The notes beneath the pieces were generated by a model that was not told the DNA's origin, made no database searches, and worked only from the letters and a program-made list of their open reading frames with translations. A DNA stretch of 64,000 bases from Phialocephala subalpina (taxonomy: Eukaryota > Ascomycota > Leotiomycetes > Helotiales > Mollisiaceae), in the NCBI GenBank assembly GCA_900073065.1, contig FJOG01000011.1:512882-576881 (forward strand). Reading direction: 5' to 3'. Each line of letters begins with the position of its first letter. Within the stretch, counting starts at the first letter, position 1. Below are positions 1 to 11,640 of this stretch, in pieces. The position numbers and the translations under genes were made by a program.

Positions 1-41
1 GTATCTATAGTTGATGTCCTTCCAGCCTGGGTACAATCACC

Positions 42-1858
42 CTAAGAACTTCTCTTTCCATACGGCTCGAATGGGAAGGCGATGGCTACTGCAGCCATAG
101 CGATATATAGAGCAGCGCAGACGTAGATAGGTACTGATGTCGATGTATTGGCGTATGTGGCAACCACGGCAGAGATGATTCCCATGACACGGTTGCAAGC
201 AACAGCAACACCGTTGCCTGTTGCTCGATGGGCTGAGGGGAGAACCTCTGGTGTGTAGGCGTACAGAGTGCCATAATATATATTCAAGCAGAAGGCGATG
301 GCACAACTGAAGCCGACGTTTTGTGCTTGATTTCTGATGGCCGTGTATGCAAAGAAGAATGCCATGGTGACCAGCGCACCGATGACCATGGTGTACTTTC
401 GTCCGAGGATTTTGAGATTGCACATCCATCCTGCCAACATTGGACCAGGAATTCCACTGATGTTGACCAAAGCATAGTTCCTCCATGTGTCGTAGGTTGA
501 TAAATTTCCGAAGTCCGCACCACGAGACGCGAGATAGCTGCTGAGGAAGACATAGAATAGAGGATAAGCCAAACCGATGAGCGTCCAAGAGAGCCAAATC
601 AAAGCTGTGGAGAAGCCAATTGTTCTTGTAGCGAACAGTCCGCGAAAGTGTATTGTCAGCTCGGACACCGAGAAAGCATTCTTAGCGTGTGCAGAATTGA
701 TAACTCCACAAGCATCGAGCTGTTCAAGAGTGATTGAGCACGGTCGGTTGTACTTTTTGGCCATCTTGTGAAAATCTTCCACGAGACGCTGGTCTTTTCC
801 TTCTCCGAGGAGGTATTTGGGCGTTTCTTTGAGGCGGATGACTGTGATTCGAGCCACACTCATAACGAGGACGAGACATCCACTGGTATACATAACGTAT
901 CTCCAGCCCATGTTGCTGTGCTTATAGCACACGGAGGTTCTGACGCCGTTGTCATCGAATGGATTAGGGCAATTCCACTTTAGAGGCGCTGAGAGTGTTA
1001 TCAGCTAATGCACTTTAAATGTTCTCATGAAGATGGGACATTAATGCGTATGTGAGAGGGTTGGAGAACAAGCTTACACAGAAATCCCCAGGCAATGAAC
1101 CCCGCAATGGCTTGACCCAGACCCCACCAAGCAGCTAACCATGTGAGAACCCATTGTTTATTGGAGGGGAGGTACTCGATAAAGACTGTGGTGTCCATAA
1201 TCAAGTTTCCACCACCTCCAAATCCCAGGAAAGCAATGAAAACTGCCAAAGCTACCCAATTCGGCGATGCTCCAGCAACGATTGTGAAGAACGAACAGAT
1301 GAACAGAGAGACATTGAATGCGAATCTTCTGCCAATGATATCTCCGCTTATACCCCAGAAAAGTGCCCCGAAGAGCATACCGACATAAACCGCGATTGTC
1401 AAGGCTCGTGCGTAGGATGGAGTAAATTCGTAGCCAGCTTGGGTGGAGATGATCGATTGTAGGAGGAGTAACAGCGAATCGACTGCGTATCCGAATCCAT
1501 TGAGGACGAAGAGCTTCCTAAATGTCCAGTTAGAACGCTTTGATGACTCCGCAGATATGGAACATTGCAACTGAAGTAGAATGTCTTACCAATGATAATT
1601 GGTCCATCCAATCTCATCAATGGCCTTGAGATGTGTTAGCTAGGGGTCTGGGTCTGTTTGGTGCTTGTGGTATCATCTCACGTTGTTCACGAGGTGCATT
1701 TTGGCATTGAGTGCGGGGTCAACGTCTTGCAATGCAAGAATATCGGCGCCCTCTGCCACGGAGTAGCCATCGAGAACCACGTCTGGCTCGCCCAATGCAG
1801 CTTTCTCGTTGTCTTTCCCATTGCTCGCAGCAATCTTTGGGCTATGATCGGAGGACAT
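42..1858 (-). CDS. MFS transporter, SV2/SVOP-like type
   Basis: Four exons: 1858-1682, 1624-1590, 1517-1078 and 988-42, with consistent phases (0, 2, 1), giving about 532 aa. This is the usual length for fungal major facilitator carriers. A cytoplasmic N-terminal tail of about 60 residues is followed by the family start DEIGWTNYHWKLFVLNGFGY. Then come TM helices, a loop 2-3 signature GDIIGRRFAF, and GGGGNLIMDTTVFIEYLP with WWGLGQ, which is typical of SV2/SVOP-related fungal permeases. A middle loop carries NMGWRY, and the second six helices end at PFEPYGKRSS and a TAG stop. The protein should sit in the plasma membrane and move a small organic solute; the substrate cannot be read from sequence. 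The start is the ATG opening MSSDHSPK. Intron 3 (89 bp) has a CTGATAAC branch region. The gene is complete although it lies at the window edge. Confidence 0.88.
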
Positions 1859-3264
1859 GTTGAGTAGCGGATTCGAAGATATATATTCGAAGTTTGGAAG
1901 ATGGCGAGGCTGCTTCAGTCTTCTGACTTCTCTCTAGTGATCGAAGAATACAGAAGGAAAGAACGACTTTCTAAAGGGAAGGAAGAGAGTAGAGAAGTCG
2001 GAAGAGGAACCGACCAGCGGGCTAAGGTTCCTTTATCTTGGGAAAATACTTCTTGCAAAGGGCAATAGGCCGCGGCAAGCCCGATGAATGTTGCGGGGAT
2101 TAGATTGAAGCTACGAAGCTGTAGCCTTGTCTCGAGACCGGCGCGCAGGCAGGTGATAGGCCACTTGGCCTTCCCGACCAGTTTTCTTGGATCTTTGGAT
2201 CCAAGTCAGTGCAGGTGGGAGATCTCCTGCAGACTCTGGTATATATTACCAATTTAGTACAAGGCTGGTTCGAAGAGGGGTCGTTTGTTTGCATGTTTCT
2301 GAACATTTGCCATCTGATTTGTCGGTTGGGAATACAAGCCGCTAGGGTTTCGAGCTATCTTCCCCACTCACAGAGCAGGGTCCTGGCAGGTGTCACTCTG
2401 AGGCTTGAGCACCGAAATTTTGAACTGCTCATAAACCAAAACTTGGAAAAAGAAATATTGTGTGCGGCTGCGGCGTAAGCGGCGCACACATCTGAATGCC
2501 ATTGCTGCTCTGCGGTGTGTCTCTGACCTCATTGAAAGGGCAGAGGTATGCTTGTGAAAATGGCCAACTTCTGGCAGCCTGAGACTCGCGTGACCCAGCA
2601 TGCTGAGCTTTCAAGTGAGATTGCTGGGATGATGGGGACGTTACATCCTCGCCCGAACTGCACTGGGGTCCGCACGTGGGTTGATGAATGGAGAAATACG
2701 GGCCGAAGAGGATTACCTGTGAAGTCTTGGGATGATCCGCCGTCTAGATAAGAGGTTGCCGATTCCAGTCTCTGATATGAAAAAAATTGGAGGCGTTTTG
2801 GAAGCAACCTCGTTGGACGGCGGCTGCCGTGGCACAAAGTCAGACTTCTGTCTCATTGCCTTCGCCGATGCTGAATTAGGCAGGTCGCGAAAGATGTACC
2901 AACCATTCCAGAACTTTGTTGCTGTCCGTGAGAAGGCTGAAGGTTCTTGTGAGAGAAAAGTCGAGAAGTTCGAGGCGAAGGTGTGGCTCGAGTATGGCTG
3001 GCGGATGTAACCTTATATTTTAGGCCTAGCGCACGCCAGCTAGCAATCATTTTCATCAACCTCACTTGCGGCTCTCCACCGTCACATCATGCACTTCAAC
3101 TCATCCTAATCCGCGCCTATGGTTATCGTGATTCCTACACCTTAATACAGCGATTCTATGCGACTCCGATACGAAACATAACCGCGACTCTCCGCTCCTT
3201 GATGACGAACCCTTACTAGGAGTTGCTGCTTGAGCCCCGAGGCTCTGCAGACAATGTTACCACG
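1859..3264. other. Intergenic region between transporter and DLT1 gene
   Basis: About 1.4 kb. The part next to 1858 is the presumed transporter promoter and is purine-rich on the plus strand at 1940-2000. I see no open frame with fungal splice signals or a recognisable domain. The short frames at 2368-2614 and 2853-3065 start at non-ATG codons or look random. Confidence 0.5.
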
Positions 3265-4569
3265 ATGAAAAGACATACTCTATTTCGATGGTGGTACGGC
3301 AGCGCATACACATTACTGGGTCTTATCCTCATTGTGGGCTTGGTCGTAACCCCGGGCGATGCTATTCGACAGTCATTGGACAAACACCAGAGGATCCAAT
3401 GGAATATCTTCGTCATTGTTGGCTGCTACGCTCTCACATTTTGCTTCGGCTCATTGATATATTTCTTCAGGCTATGGACAAACAGGACCGTATTGAGTGC
3501 AATACCAAAGAATTGGATACCTATTGAGAAGGGGGAGGTGCAGAAGAAGGTTCGGAAGATGATTGTTGCTTCGCTTCATCGAAGTGCAGCAATCGCATGG
3601 GATGCAAGGCCGCGTATATCTCAAGAGCCGCCCGTTGTTGTGTCTGAACCGGAAATCAAAGATCCTGTTGCTGTTTCAGCAGATGAGGAATCCAAAAAGG
3701 AAGGACACGGCCTGTTCCATCGAAAGCACACAGAGGAAAATGAGCACGTTGTGACTATTCCACCTCCACGTCCTGTCTGGGATGAAATATCGCATAATGG
3801 CTGGGCATCACCGACATCACCAGATTTACCAGGTTTACAATATATTACGGTTATCCTAGAATTGGCACATCTTATCGAAGCAAGAGCAGTCTCTTTAGCA
3901 CCAGTAGACCCTCAGACCGAGCCTCCGTTACCCGATATTCGAGCAGTAGAGTTATTGCAAAGACCAGCCGCGATGGGTCTTCGCGAGTACATTGGTCAAC
4001 TCTCTATTATTGGTGTACTCAAGGATCCTTCCCAGGCTGCCAAATTCCTCGCTCAATACGAATATGCACGCTTCTCTGGACGACCGCTGACGGAGCAACA
4101 ATTTCGAGATCTTATGGGACATTTCGCGGAATTGCTGAGGAATATGGATACTGTGAGCCCAGTTGTCCTAACAGATCTGGACATCGATACGGCAGAAAGC
4201 GATATCGATGATGATGGTGATGATGGGGCATCTGCAACACCAGTAACACCTCGCAGTCGGTCTCTAGCATCAATTCGGAGTGTAAGCAGTCACGAAGGAA
4301 CCGTTCGAACAGCGCCATCTCGATATACGGACACCACGCCTTCGAAACGGGCCCAGGAATTTAGTACAGCGCCAGCTACGCCGAGAAGCAAGAAACGCAC
4401 AATATCACGGTCACCGAGCACTTTTGCACAGAGCCGGAGGCCTTACGCAATCAGCGCGAGTTCGAGCGAGAGCATGAGGTCGACAAGTGAGAGTAGCGTC
4501 ATCAAGCTCAGCAGGTCGAACACGGAGGGTGATTTACCTTATACGCTTACGATACCCGGAGCACGATGA
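3265..4569 (+). CDS. DLT1 family membrane protein (defect at low temperature 1)
   Basis: A single exon of 434 aa from the ATG at 3265; the frame extends 14 codons upstream but only through a non-ATG start. Two N-terminal membrane segments lie at about residues 13-28 and 46-71, separated by TPGDAIRQSL. They are followed by IPKNWIPIEKGEVQKKVRKM and SAAIAWDARPR, the conserved DLT1 block. A short conserved region (residues about 200-300, ELAHLIEARAVSL and SIIGVLKDPSQAAKFLAQYE) precedes an acidic stretch and a Ser/Thr/Arg-rich, probably disordered tail. In budding yeast DLT1 loss gives cold sensitivity, but its molecular role is unknown. The disordered tail is common in filamentous fungi. Family assignment is firm, function is not. 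Confidence 0.85.
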   Translation: MKRHTLFRWWYGSAYTLLGLILIVGLVVTPGDAIRQSLDKHQRIQWNIFVIVGCYALTFCFGSLIYFFRLWTNRTVLSAIPKNWIPIEKGEVQKKVRKMIVASLHRSAAIAWDARPRISQEPPVVVSEPEIKDPVAVSADEESKKEGHGLFHRKHTEENEHVVTIPPPRPVWDEISHNGWASPTSPDLPGLQYITVILELAHLIEARAVSLAPVDPQTEPPLPDIRAVELLQRPAAMGLREYIGQLSIIGVLKDPSQAAKFLAQYEYARFSGRPLTEQQFRDLMGHFAELLRNMDTVSPVVLTDLDIDTAESDIDDDGDDGASATPVTPRSRSLASIRSVSSHEGTVRTAPSRYTDTTPSKRAQEFSTAPATPRSKKRTISRSPSTFAQSRRPYAISASSSESMRSTSESSVIKLSRSNTEGDLPYTLTIPGAR

Positions 4570-5767
4570 GATACGATACCCATAGTGCAGCATTTAGCGA
4601 CGGAGTTATGGTAGTGGGAGGCTTGGGTATGACTCTACTGGTAGTGTAACATTTAATGATAATGTTCAATTATGGCTTGGATCAAATTTGGACTTGTTCT
4701 GCAAGCATGTGGAAGGTGCGAACGAGTTGTTTGGAGCTCTCCCTCAAGCGTGGAGTAATAGAGAGAATTCTCGTCCCGCCATGCGCTATTTTCGGAGCGA
4801 TTTAAGTCTTTGGAACTGTGATTTTGGAGTTATTGTTGTTTTGCACCGTACTTTGCCCTTTCTCTCGTTCTCATTAGGAGAAAAGTTCTCTGGAGACCTC
4901 TCTACTTGGCAAGTGGGGGGACGGCGACGAAGCGACAGCGTACGAAGTACAGGGTCTTATAATTGTTAAACATCGCCACCCAGGTTGACCAATTGCAGAC
5001 CTAAAAGAGGAGATCTAGACAGGTGATTGGGCAGACCACTCTGTTTTTCGACAGTATTTGGACGAATCTACACTCGCCTAACAATTAAAAGGCCCTGCAC
5101 TTCATAAACTAATTGAGTTACGACCGACATCGAAAAACGTAAAAAGGTCCGAGGGTAGGAAGGGCAAAAGCCGGTCGAACTGTCCAGGTACTTGTGTTAT
5201 TTGCCAAACATGTGTTTGTCGGACGTACTCGAATGAAGGCACATTGTCATTCTGTCCCTTCGCTCTTCATACCCCGCACCATCTCGGACGCAGAGCCTCA
5301 AGCGGTATGGGGCCGAAGCATATCTGTCCCAGAAAGAAATTCTTCCGAATTACTACCAGCATTGCATCTGCCTCTATCGGACTCGTAATTATCCGCTACC
5401 AATCGTCCTACCTTCACCGTATTGCCATCGGCACTACAATCACCTGCGGCCAATGGGACAATTGCTCCTAGCCTTGCGGCACGCTTTTATTCTCAATCAC
5501 GGTCCTCTTATTGGCCCAAGCACAAGGCGCCGGAGAGGCTCTAGTTCTCGGCACTACCGACTACCCATTTTCGTGGTGACATGGGACGAATCAAGCGTTC
5601 ATTAGGCTCTTTGCATGGTTTCTTCGTAAGTCGCGTACCATCACATGGAAGTATCATCCGCATGGGTACTGCAGCGGTGACATGCATAGAAAACCCCAGA
5701 TCTCGACCATCACCTTCATAAAGTCGCATCCTCGCTCTTTCCGTCGTTGTCCTGTGCAATCAATCGA
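4570..5767. other. Intergenic region, nothing recognised
   Basis: About 1.2 kb between the DLT1 gene and the tyrosinase. Short plus-strand frames at 4688-4969 and 5194-5471 have no motif, no fungal intron signals and no believable start context. The last 200 bp are the presumed tyrosinase promoter. Confidence 0.5.
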
Positions 5768-6918
5768 ATGGCGAAATTAACATTCCTGATGATCGCAATG
5801 CTGCTGCAAGCCAGCCTCTGTCTCGCCTCATGTACCCCCGAAAAGAGAGCCAAAAATACTCGAAAAGAATGGTAAGGTAAGCTCCAAGCCCCTCTCCAGA
5901 ATCCAGCTAACCTCCAGGTCCGCCCTAACCAAACCCGAGCGACTCGACTATATCTCCTCCGTCCTCTGTCTCCAACGCCTCCCCTCTCTTCTCCCCTCCG
6001 TCCCAGGCTCCAAATCTCGCTTCGACGACTTCGCCGCCACCCATATAAACCTAACCCTCTCCATCCATCTCGACGGGCTCTTTCTCCCTTGGCACCGTAA
6101 CTTCGTCTGGCTTTACGAGAAAGCTCTTCGGGAAGAATGTGGTTTTACGGGCTCCCAACCGTACGCACCTCTCTCTTTACCGACGCCTCTAACATGGTCT
6201 CAGATACTGGAACTGGCCACTTTGGGCCTCCAATCTCTCTGACTCGCCACTGTTTGACGGAAGCGACACTTCTTTGTCTGGAGATGGAGCATCACTTGCG
6301 GATCCGCAGAATTATACCCTGGGACCGGGAGCGACGCTGCCGCATGGTACAGGTGGTGGGTGTGTTCTTGATGGGCCGTTTGTAAACCATACCATGAATC
6401 TTGGGCCTTTTGAATACGCGCTTGCATTTGAGGGTATACTGCCTTCTAATTGGAGTGCTTATAATCCTCATTGTCTCATCAGGGATTTGAATAACTACAT
6501 CTCGACAAGATACCAAAACCAGACTGCGGTGGATAACTTGTTGGATTCGGGAGATATAGTGGAATTTCAGGAGAGGTTGAATGGTGTAGGTACGAATCTG
6601 GGTGTTCATGGTGGTGGGCATTTTGCGTTAGGATTGGGGCTACAGGATTTTTTTGCTAGTCCGTTGGATCCGGCTTTTTATCTTCATCATGGGGCTATCG
6701 ATTGGGTTTGGTGGTTGTGGCAGAATGGTGGGAATGGGACGGGGGAGGAGAATGAAAGGGTGCTGGCGTTGAATGGGACAGATAGGATATTCAATCCGCC
6801 GGGTAGTGATGAGGTGACGCTGAGTATGGTTGCGAATTGGGGGATTTTGGGGGCGGAGAAGATGGTTGGTGAGGTTATGAGGGTTGATGCTGGGGAGTTT
6901 TGCTACGGGTATGAATGA
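5768..6918 (+). CDS. Short secreted tyrosinase (type-3 copper oxidase)
   Basis: Three exons: 5768-5871, 5918-6160 and 6204-6918 (introns 46 and 43 bp, both phase 2), giving 353 aa. A signal peptide (about residues 1-20, LTFLMIAMLLQASLCLAS) precedes CTPEKRAKNTRKEW. CuA is ATHINLTLSIH...LPWHR, with histidines in ATH, SIH and WHR. The YWNWP motif spans intron 2. CuB is GVHGGGHFALG plus FYLHHGAIDWVWW, so all six copper ligands are present. The enzyme should oxidise mono- or diphenols to quinones outside the cell or in the secretory path. It ends at FCYGYE soon after CuB, so it lacks the long C-terminal lid of mushroom- or Neurospora-type tyrosinases. It resembles the short secreted tyrosinases often found in fungal pigment or secondary-metabolite contexts. 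No biosynthetic neighbours are visible here. Confidence 0.9.
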
Positions 6919-7508
6919 GGCGAGTCAAGGGCGAGAGGGAGAAGAGTTGAGAAACTTTCCTGTGACATGGTGTTTTTCCCGTTTCATACGCATTTTATTG
7001 TTTTGGTTCCCTTTTCGCGCCTGCTCTCGTACAACAATTTCCTAGGTGGTGGAGGACATTAAAGCAGCACGTTGCGCCTCTGAAGGACAGCGAGTCACTT
7101 GCATTATCATAACTCCTCATTGTTTTCTCTCTTTCCTCGTTTTTACACTTCCTTTCATGAAATCCTAGTTCTCGGTGTTATTCATCATTCTATCGCAGTT
7201 CGTGTAGTGTTCTTTCATAAGTTCATGGGCAGTCATGCCCGAAATGAGCACATTTTGAGGGATTTTGAGGACCTTCCAGCGTTGAGTCATCTATCGATAC
7301 CTAGCTCTTAAAGGAGAACCAGAGAAGATAGGTTTCTGGCATTTTGGACTAAAGGAGTAGAACAGTCAGACACAGTGTCCAATCACTGCTGGGCTCCAGC
7401 ATTGGCCCCCACTAGCTCCCGTGATGGCTCACATTGACATCGACTTTGTATTTCAAGAACCTCCTCTTCTCTTACACTTCCTTTCCTTTGTTCACAACAA
7501 ACAACAAG
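6919..7508. other. Tyrosinase 3' flank and intergenic DNA
   Basis: A stretch of about 590 bp with no supported gene. It is T-rich after the stop codon, and the plus-strand frame at 7099-7311 shows no domain or splice signals. Confidence 0.5.
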
Positions 7509-8586
7509 ATGTCTCGACGTCGTCAGATATCCGGAGAAGATTCCTACGAAGGGGAGCCAGATGAGCTGAGTAAGGTCAAACACACTTACGAACCCGATCA
7601 GTATGTCAAATCCTCTCTTTTCTTGCTTGCTCCTGAACTATAGCCGTGACTTTTACCAGCGAAAAAGTCCCAAACAACTTAGTTCACTTAGCCATGGAAT
7701 AGTCGTCTGTCCTTTTGCAACTTGTAGGGAGTCAATCCTAATATGGCTACAGAGTTGGTGCGCCCGCACTTGAGCTTCCCCCACTGGTTGAAAGTCCCAT
7801 TCCTCAATTTGGTGATGCCTGGCAAAATTCCAAAATTCATAACTCCAGCAGGAGATAGATTTTATATTAAGGTAAGTTACGCAATTGCGATTGCTTTCAG
7901 TATTTTACCCATACGCTAACTTACTCGCCAGCAAGCATCGAATAGAAGTCTAATCAAAAGACCTCGTTTATCGTCACAGCGGTCGCGAACCTGAACCTGG
8001 AGCCAGCCCAACGTTATACATCAGAACCTTATTTCTCAAAGGAGTGGGAGTACCTAGCAGTGGACCAAAGAAGCTGCATCTTTGAGTTACGTCAACTTTT
8101 GGAAAACCACAACTGGCTTGGGGAGAAATGCGTGATTGTGAAACTGATTGGGATCGATTGTTGGCCCAGAAACGACTCCCCCATCTCGAACCTGGCCATC
8201 CATTTGGTCCAGTGTTCAGAAAGACTCTCGCGGATGAAATCATAGAACTCGTTGATTCTAACGAGCAGTTAAAGGGCAGTATCTGTTCAATTGATCTCGT
8301 CAGACTGGGTTTTGACATTCAGAACCCATCTAATAGCTCTATGGTCACAGTCGATTAGGATATCAATGAGCCTGCCTATCGACCCGTCAAAGCAAATGCT
8401 CGAGAGACTCCGAGAGGAGGGCTTTCCCTAGGTTGACGTTGAATTTGAGCAAGGAGAGATCTGGGGAGGAGGATGGTCTGACTAGGCGAAGGAGAGCAGA
8501 ACTTTATGATCTCCGATCTAGGATCGAGAGCCTCAATTTGCTTTATTCGGTTCTTGCTGCATATAACTCTCGGCATCGGAGTTGAA
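7509..8586 (+). pseudogene. Broken multi-exon gene of an uncharacterised fungal family
   Basis: It opens with an ATG at 7509 (MSRRRQISGEDSYEG) and a good donor (GTATGT) after YEPD. Further coding-like pieces are LSFPHWLKVPFLNL up to a GTAAGT donor at 7872, then ASPTLYIRTLFLKGVG, and KPQLAWGEMRDCETDWDRLL through the 8128-8358 frame. This is followed by an MLERLREEGFP / VDVEFEQGEIWGG piece and a coiled C-terminus ending YSVLAAYNSRHRS near 8586. Joining them needs an in-frame TGA after KKLHL, a TAG at 8356-8358 and at least two frame changes. The layout (paired alpha/beta block, then a 'V..ML..LR..GFP.V.VE' block) recalls a widespread unnamed ascomycete family, but I cannot name it. It is most likely a decayed copy, though missed introns could explain some of the breaks. 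Confidence 0.45.
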
Positions 8587-9242
8587 TGTCTGGAGTGTTT
8601 TTGAAATATTTGTTGCAATGCATTGCCATTAGATGGATTGACAAACGACTTATCTTCTAAAAACATAAGAAACAAATGTCCGACTTTTGTCCATCGATAG
8701 TCTCGCTCAATAGCAATCTCTTCCCAAGCAAGCGCCTTGGTTTTTCCGTATCATCTAGTTTTTAATAAATCTTGAATGCATGGCATTCATTTTTGCTCGT
8801 AACCATCATAGCTCCAAGCCTTTGTTGCGCTCCCGAGGCCCATCACATCTTTGGGGTCACGCGGTGCCCATGAACTGCCTTCAATCAAAGGGAGAAGGAT
8901 CAGATTGAGGACTCGGAATCCTTTGAGTGGTGCTGTCATTACCTCGAATATTCAAACTTTCGAAGAGCCTTGTTTGTCAAGTCATGATAATATGTAACAT
9001 AACTCCTCTCAGGTAGAATGAGGTGGTCAACTTAAGTATATTTTTGCAAGAGGACACGAGGAGTGCTTTCATGCATGCACCCTCGGAAGTCGAGTCCGGA
9101 TCGGAACTGATCGTTGCAGGGAGCTTATGATCTTGATAGAAGTCAGTACATGTTTCTACATCGAGTGTCCCCACTTACTTTTTTCCTTCAGCGTGTGCGC
9201 GCATCATTGCAGAGGCTGACAAGAGAATGATCTCTCGCAACT
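8587..9242. other. Gene-free stretch
   Basis: About 650 bp at the start of the gene-poor compartment. I see only random short frames, none with fungal splice signals or a recognisable domain. Confidence 0.4.
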
Positions 9243-9549
9243 CTACTTCTCCGATATTGTCTCATCAAATGTCTTCAAGTAAAACACCATGTCTCGAGTA
9301 TGAGTATCTATACTTGTGATGGAGGAAGTATGTGCGTAGTGTGGTTGTCCATCGGTTGGAGTGTTGAGCCAGGAGGTAGTTCGCTGGGCTCTGAGAACAT
9401 TAGGAGTGTACCGAGTTGGCGAGAGAGTTGAAGAAGGGGTAGGAGTCGAGCCATTGTTTGCACCGATGGCAGTCAGCAAGGAAGTAAAGTTCGCGGTTGT
9501 CGAGTTGTTTAAAGAGGAAGGGGATGCGGCTGACGGAAGCGGTGGGAAG
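9243..9549 (-). pseudogene. RIxxYL-family small protein, copy 1 (exon 2 only)
   Basis: An open exon of 101 codons runs from a clear acceptor (TTGATAG, exon from 9549) to a TAG at 9243-9245. The leading single base before the first full codon means a phase-2 intron, as in the intact paralogues. After a Ser/Thr/Asn-rich stretch comes the family core (RTTSWLNTP, then QPHYAHTSSI and DMVFYLKTFDETISEK). I find no matching 50-nt first exon with an ATG and a GT donor in the preceding 200 bp, so this copy is probably 5'-truncated. An unusual distant first exon cannot be excluded. Confidence 0.5.
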
Positions 9550-9553
9550 CTAT

Positions 9554-10925
9554 CAACATCAACATAAGTTTAACAGTCTAAGAGATCTATTTTCCTTCGG
9601 CTGCCTTTCTCGGTTCCATTTCTCGCTTATGAGTTTTGACAGTATGGACGTCGTGGACAAGTTGGATTTGTCGAGGATGGTCGCGCTGTTGGTCTTCGGC
9701 TTCGGCCTAATCCACGGAGTCGGTACCGCCTTCTAGGGCTAAGTTTCACGCCTTCTGAATACGACGATGCGCTATCAGCCAAGCTTTGCTGATATCTTGG
9801 CATGCGGCCCCGGGTCTTGGAGCCTTGGCGGCACGTTGCTTATCAGTCTCCCCGCAGGCGCAATGTTCTTATCATCCAGTAGATTCTCTGCACTGAGCTT
9901 GGCGCCAGATCTGCGTCTTCATTCACGCGTCGTGGTCGGAATTTTCGAGCAAGATACCTCTGGAGTGGCCAGTCCTTCAGATGGGATGGTGAAACTCGCA
10001 AGGCTGCTTTGTTTTGTCAGATAACTTTGACACTACAGATGGAAATATTTTGAGCCCTGGAAAAGGTTAGATCATGGGATTGATTCGTGGCCAGCTGGTC
10101 ATTTCTTCTTGCCTTGCGGACAAGGCAAGTAGGAGCTTTTGGCTCTTTCCTTTTTCTTCTGAGCGGGAGGAATTTTCATGGCGTTTCGCGAGTTTTGTCT
10201 TGATTTTTTTTGGGCGTGATGTCATTGCCTCACATTCTCTTCAAGCAAGTAAAGTTGTCATTCTAACTTTATGAAATTTCTATCTCTCGAGTTTCTCGTC
10301 TGAAATATCAAATATTGCTTTCTTCGAGCTTTTAAGCGCCTCATTATCAAGCTCCATTCTCATTTTCACAACGTACAATGTTTACACTCAAACAATTTCT
10401 CCGAATCATTCTCTCCCACAACATAATTCATCATTTCAGCCCATCAACTGTTTTCCAACTGCAATTTTTCGAGGACCGTATCCACGTGACTTCGCCTTGA
10501 GCCACTGAGCTAGTTGGCTAAGTGGAGCGTGCCTTTCTCGTCCTCGATGTCTGCATACCGTTTCTGAGATCAAATGAACTTCAGGTGCCATGGCTATCCT
10601 CATCCTTTTCCGTGTATGCATGAAAGCCCGCGGTGAGTAAGCAAGGCGTATCTTACTCCGCAACAGCAATGGACAATGATGGGACGTTCATGCAATGCCA
10701 GGAGGCACATGTCAATGACACAGCTTGCATCAAGAGACTTGATGTTTGTCGAAATCTTGAGCTACCATAAGCATCTGATTGTTGGTCGTGATCTCGTATA
10801 CCAGGTAGAATGGAGACTAGATGTCCATCAGCCAACGCATGCTACCACGATCGAACTTCACTTACCCCTTCACTGTTGTATCTTCGCTTAGGTTGATCGA
10901 AGCTGGGGTATATATTGTCTATGAT
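9554..10925. other. Gene-free stretch
   Basis: About 1.4 kb with short frames on both strands (for example 9767-10024 and 10436-10669) but no domain, no intron signals and no convincing start. A tRNA-like string at 10452-10535 (minus) was examined and rejected. Confidence 0.4.
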
Positions 10926-11195
10926 TTATTTCTCGGCTAAGGTCATGTCGAAGTCTTCGAGATGGGCTTTCATGTCCTTCCTGTGAACGGCCGTACTAGC
11001 CGCGGAAGCGAAATGCTGGTGCGAAGGATGAGGATTGATAGGGTTCGTAATGTACGTTGCAATCCGCGTCTTGTATAATTCTTGTTTGGTTGCAAAAGCT
11101 CCAGAAGCCAAGTGAAGCTTGAGAGAAGAAGTCTTGAACGACGACGAAGATGCGTTGCAAGGAGGGGCATGGTGTGGAGGGAGATGTCAGTTGCT
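10926..11195 (-). CDS. RIxxYL-family small protein, copy 2 (5' end in assembly gap)
   Basis: The open minus-strand frame ends at a TAA (10926-10928) and carries the family core almost at consensus: RIATYITNPINPHPSHQH followed by DMKAHLEDFDMTLAEK. The upstream part is Ser/Lys-rich and runs to within a few bases of the run of N at 11196. An in-frame stop at about 11187 shows that an intron must lie between there and the exon, and the 50-nt first exon expected from paralogues would fall in the gap. It is therefore annotated as partial. The core is well preserved, so the gene may be intact. Confidence 0.55.
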
Positions 11196-11568
11196 NNNNN
11201 NNNNNNNNNNNNNNNNNNNNNNNNNNNNNNNNNNNNNNNNNNNNNNNNNNNNNNNNNNNNNNNNNNNNNNNNNNNNNNNNNNNNNNNNNNNNNNNNNNNN
11301 NNNNNNNNNNNNNNNNNNNNNNNNNNNNNNNNNNNNNNNNNNNNNNNNNNNNNNNNNNNNNNNNNNNNNNNNNNNNNNNNNNNNNNNNNNNNNNNNNNNN
11401 NNNNNNNNNNNNNNNNNNNNNNNNNNNNNNNNNNNNNNNNNNNNNNNNNNNNNNNNNNNNNNNNNNNNNNNNNNNNNNNNNNNNNNNNNNNNNNNNNNNN
11501 NNNNNNNNNNNNNNNNNNNNNNNNNNNNNNNNNNNNNNNNNNNNNNNNNNNNNNNNNNNNNNNNNNNN
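11196..11568. other. Assembly gap (373 N)
   Basis: A run of 373 undetermined bases. The right flank is a short-unit tandem repeat, so the gap is probably an unresolved minisatellite. Any frame crossing it is meaningless. Confidence 0.99.
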
Positions 11569-11640
11569 TGTGCTGAACATGGGTACCGAACGTGGTTCTG
11601 AACGTGGGTTCTGAACGAGGTGCTGAACGTCGTTCTAAGC
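11569..11640 (+). repeat. Degenerate 12-13 bp minisatellite at gap edge
   Basis: About five imperfect copies of a unit close to TCTGAACGTGGGT run from the end of the N-run to about 11636. Examples are GCTGAACATGGGT, TCTGAACGAGGT and GCTGAACGTCGT. Confidence 0.75.

Noticed and set aside
10452..10535. tRNA-like string on the minus strand (TAGCTCAGTGG with possible acceptor pairing CCAACT/AGTTGG)
   Set aside because: No anticodon stem, no B box and no terminator can be found; the pairing is probably chance.
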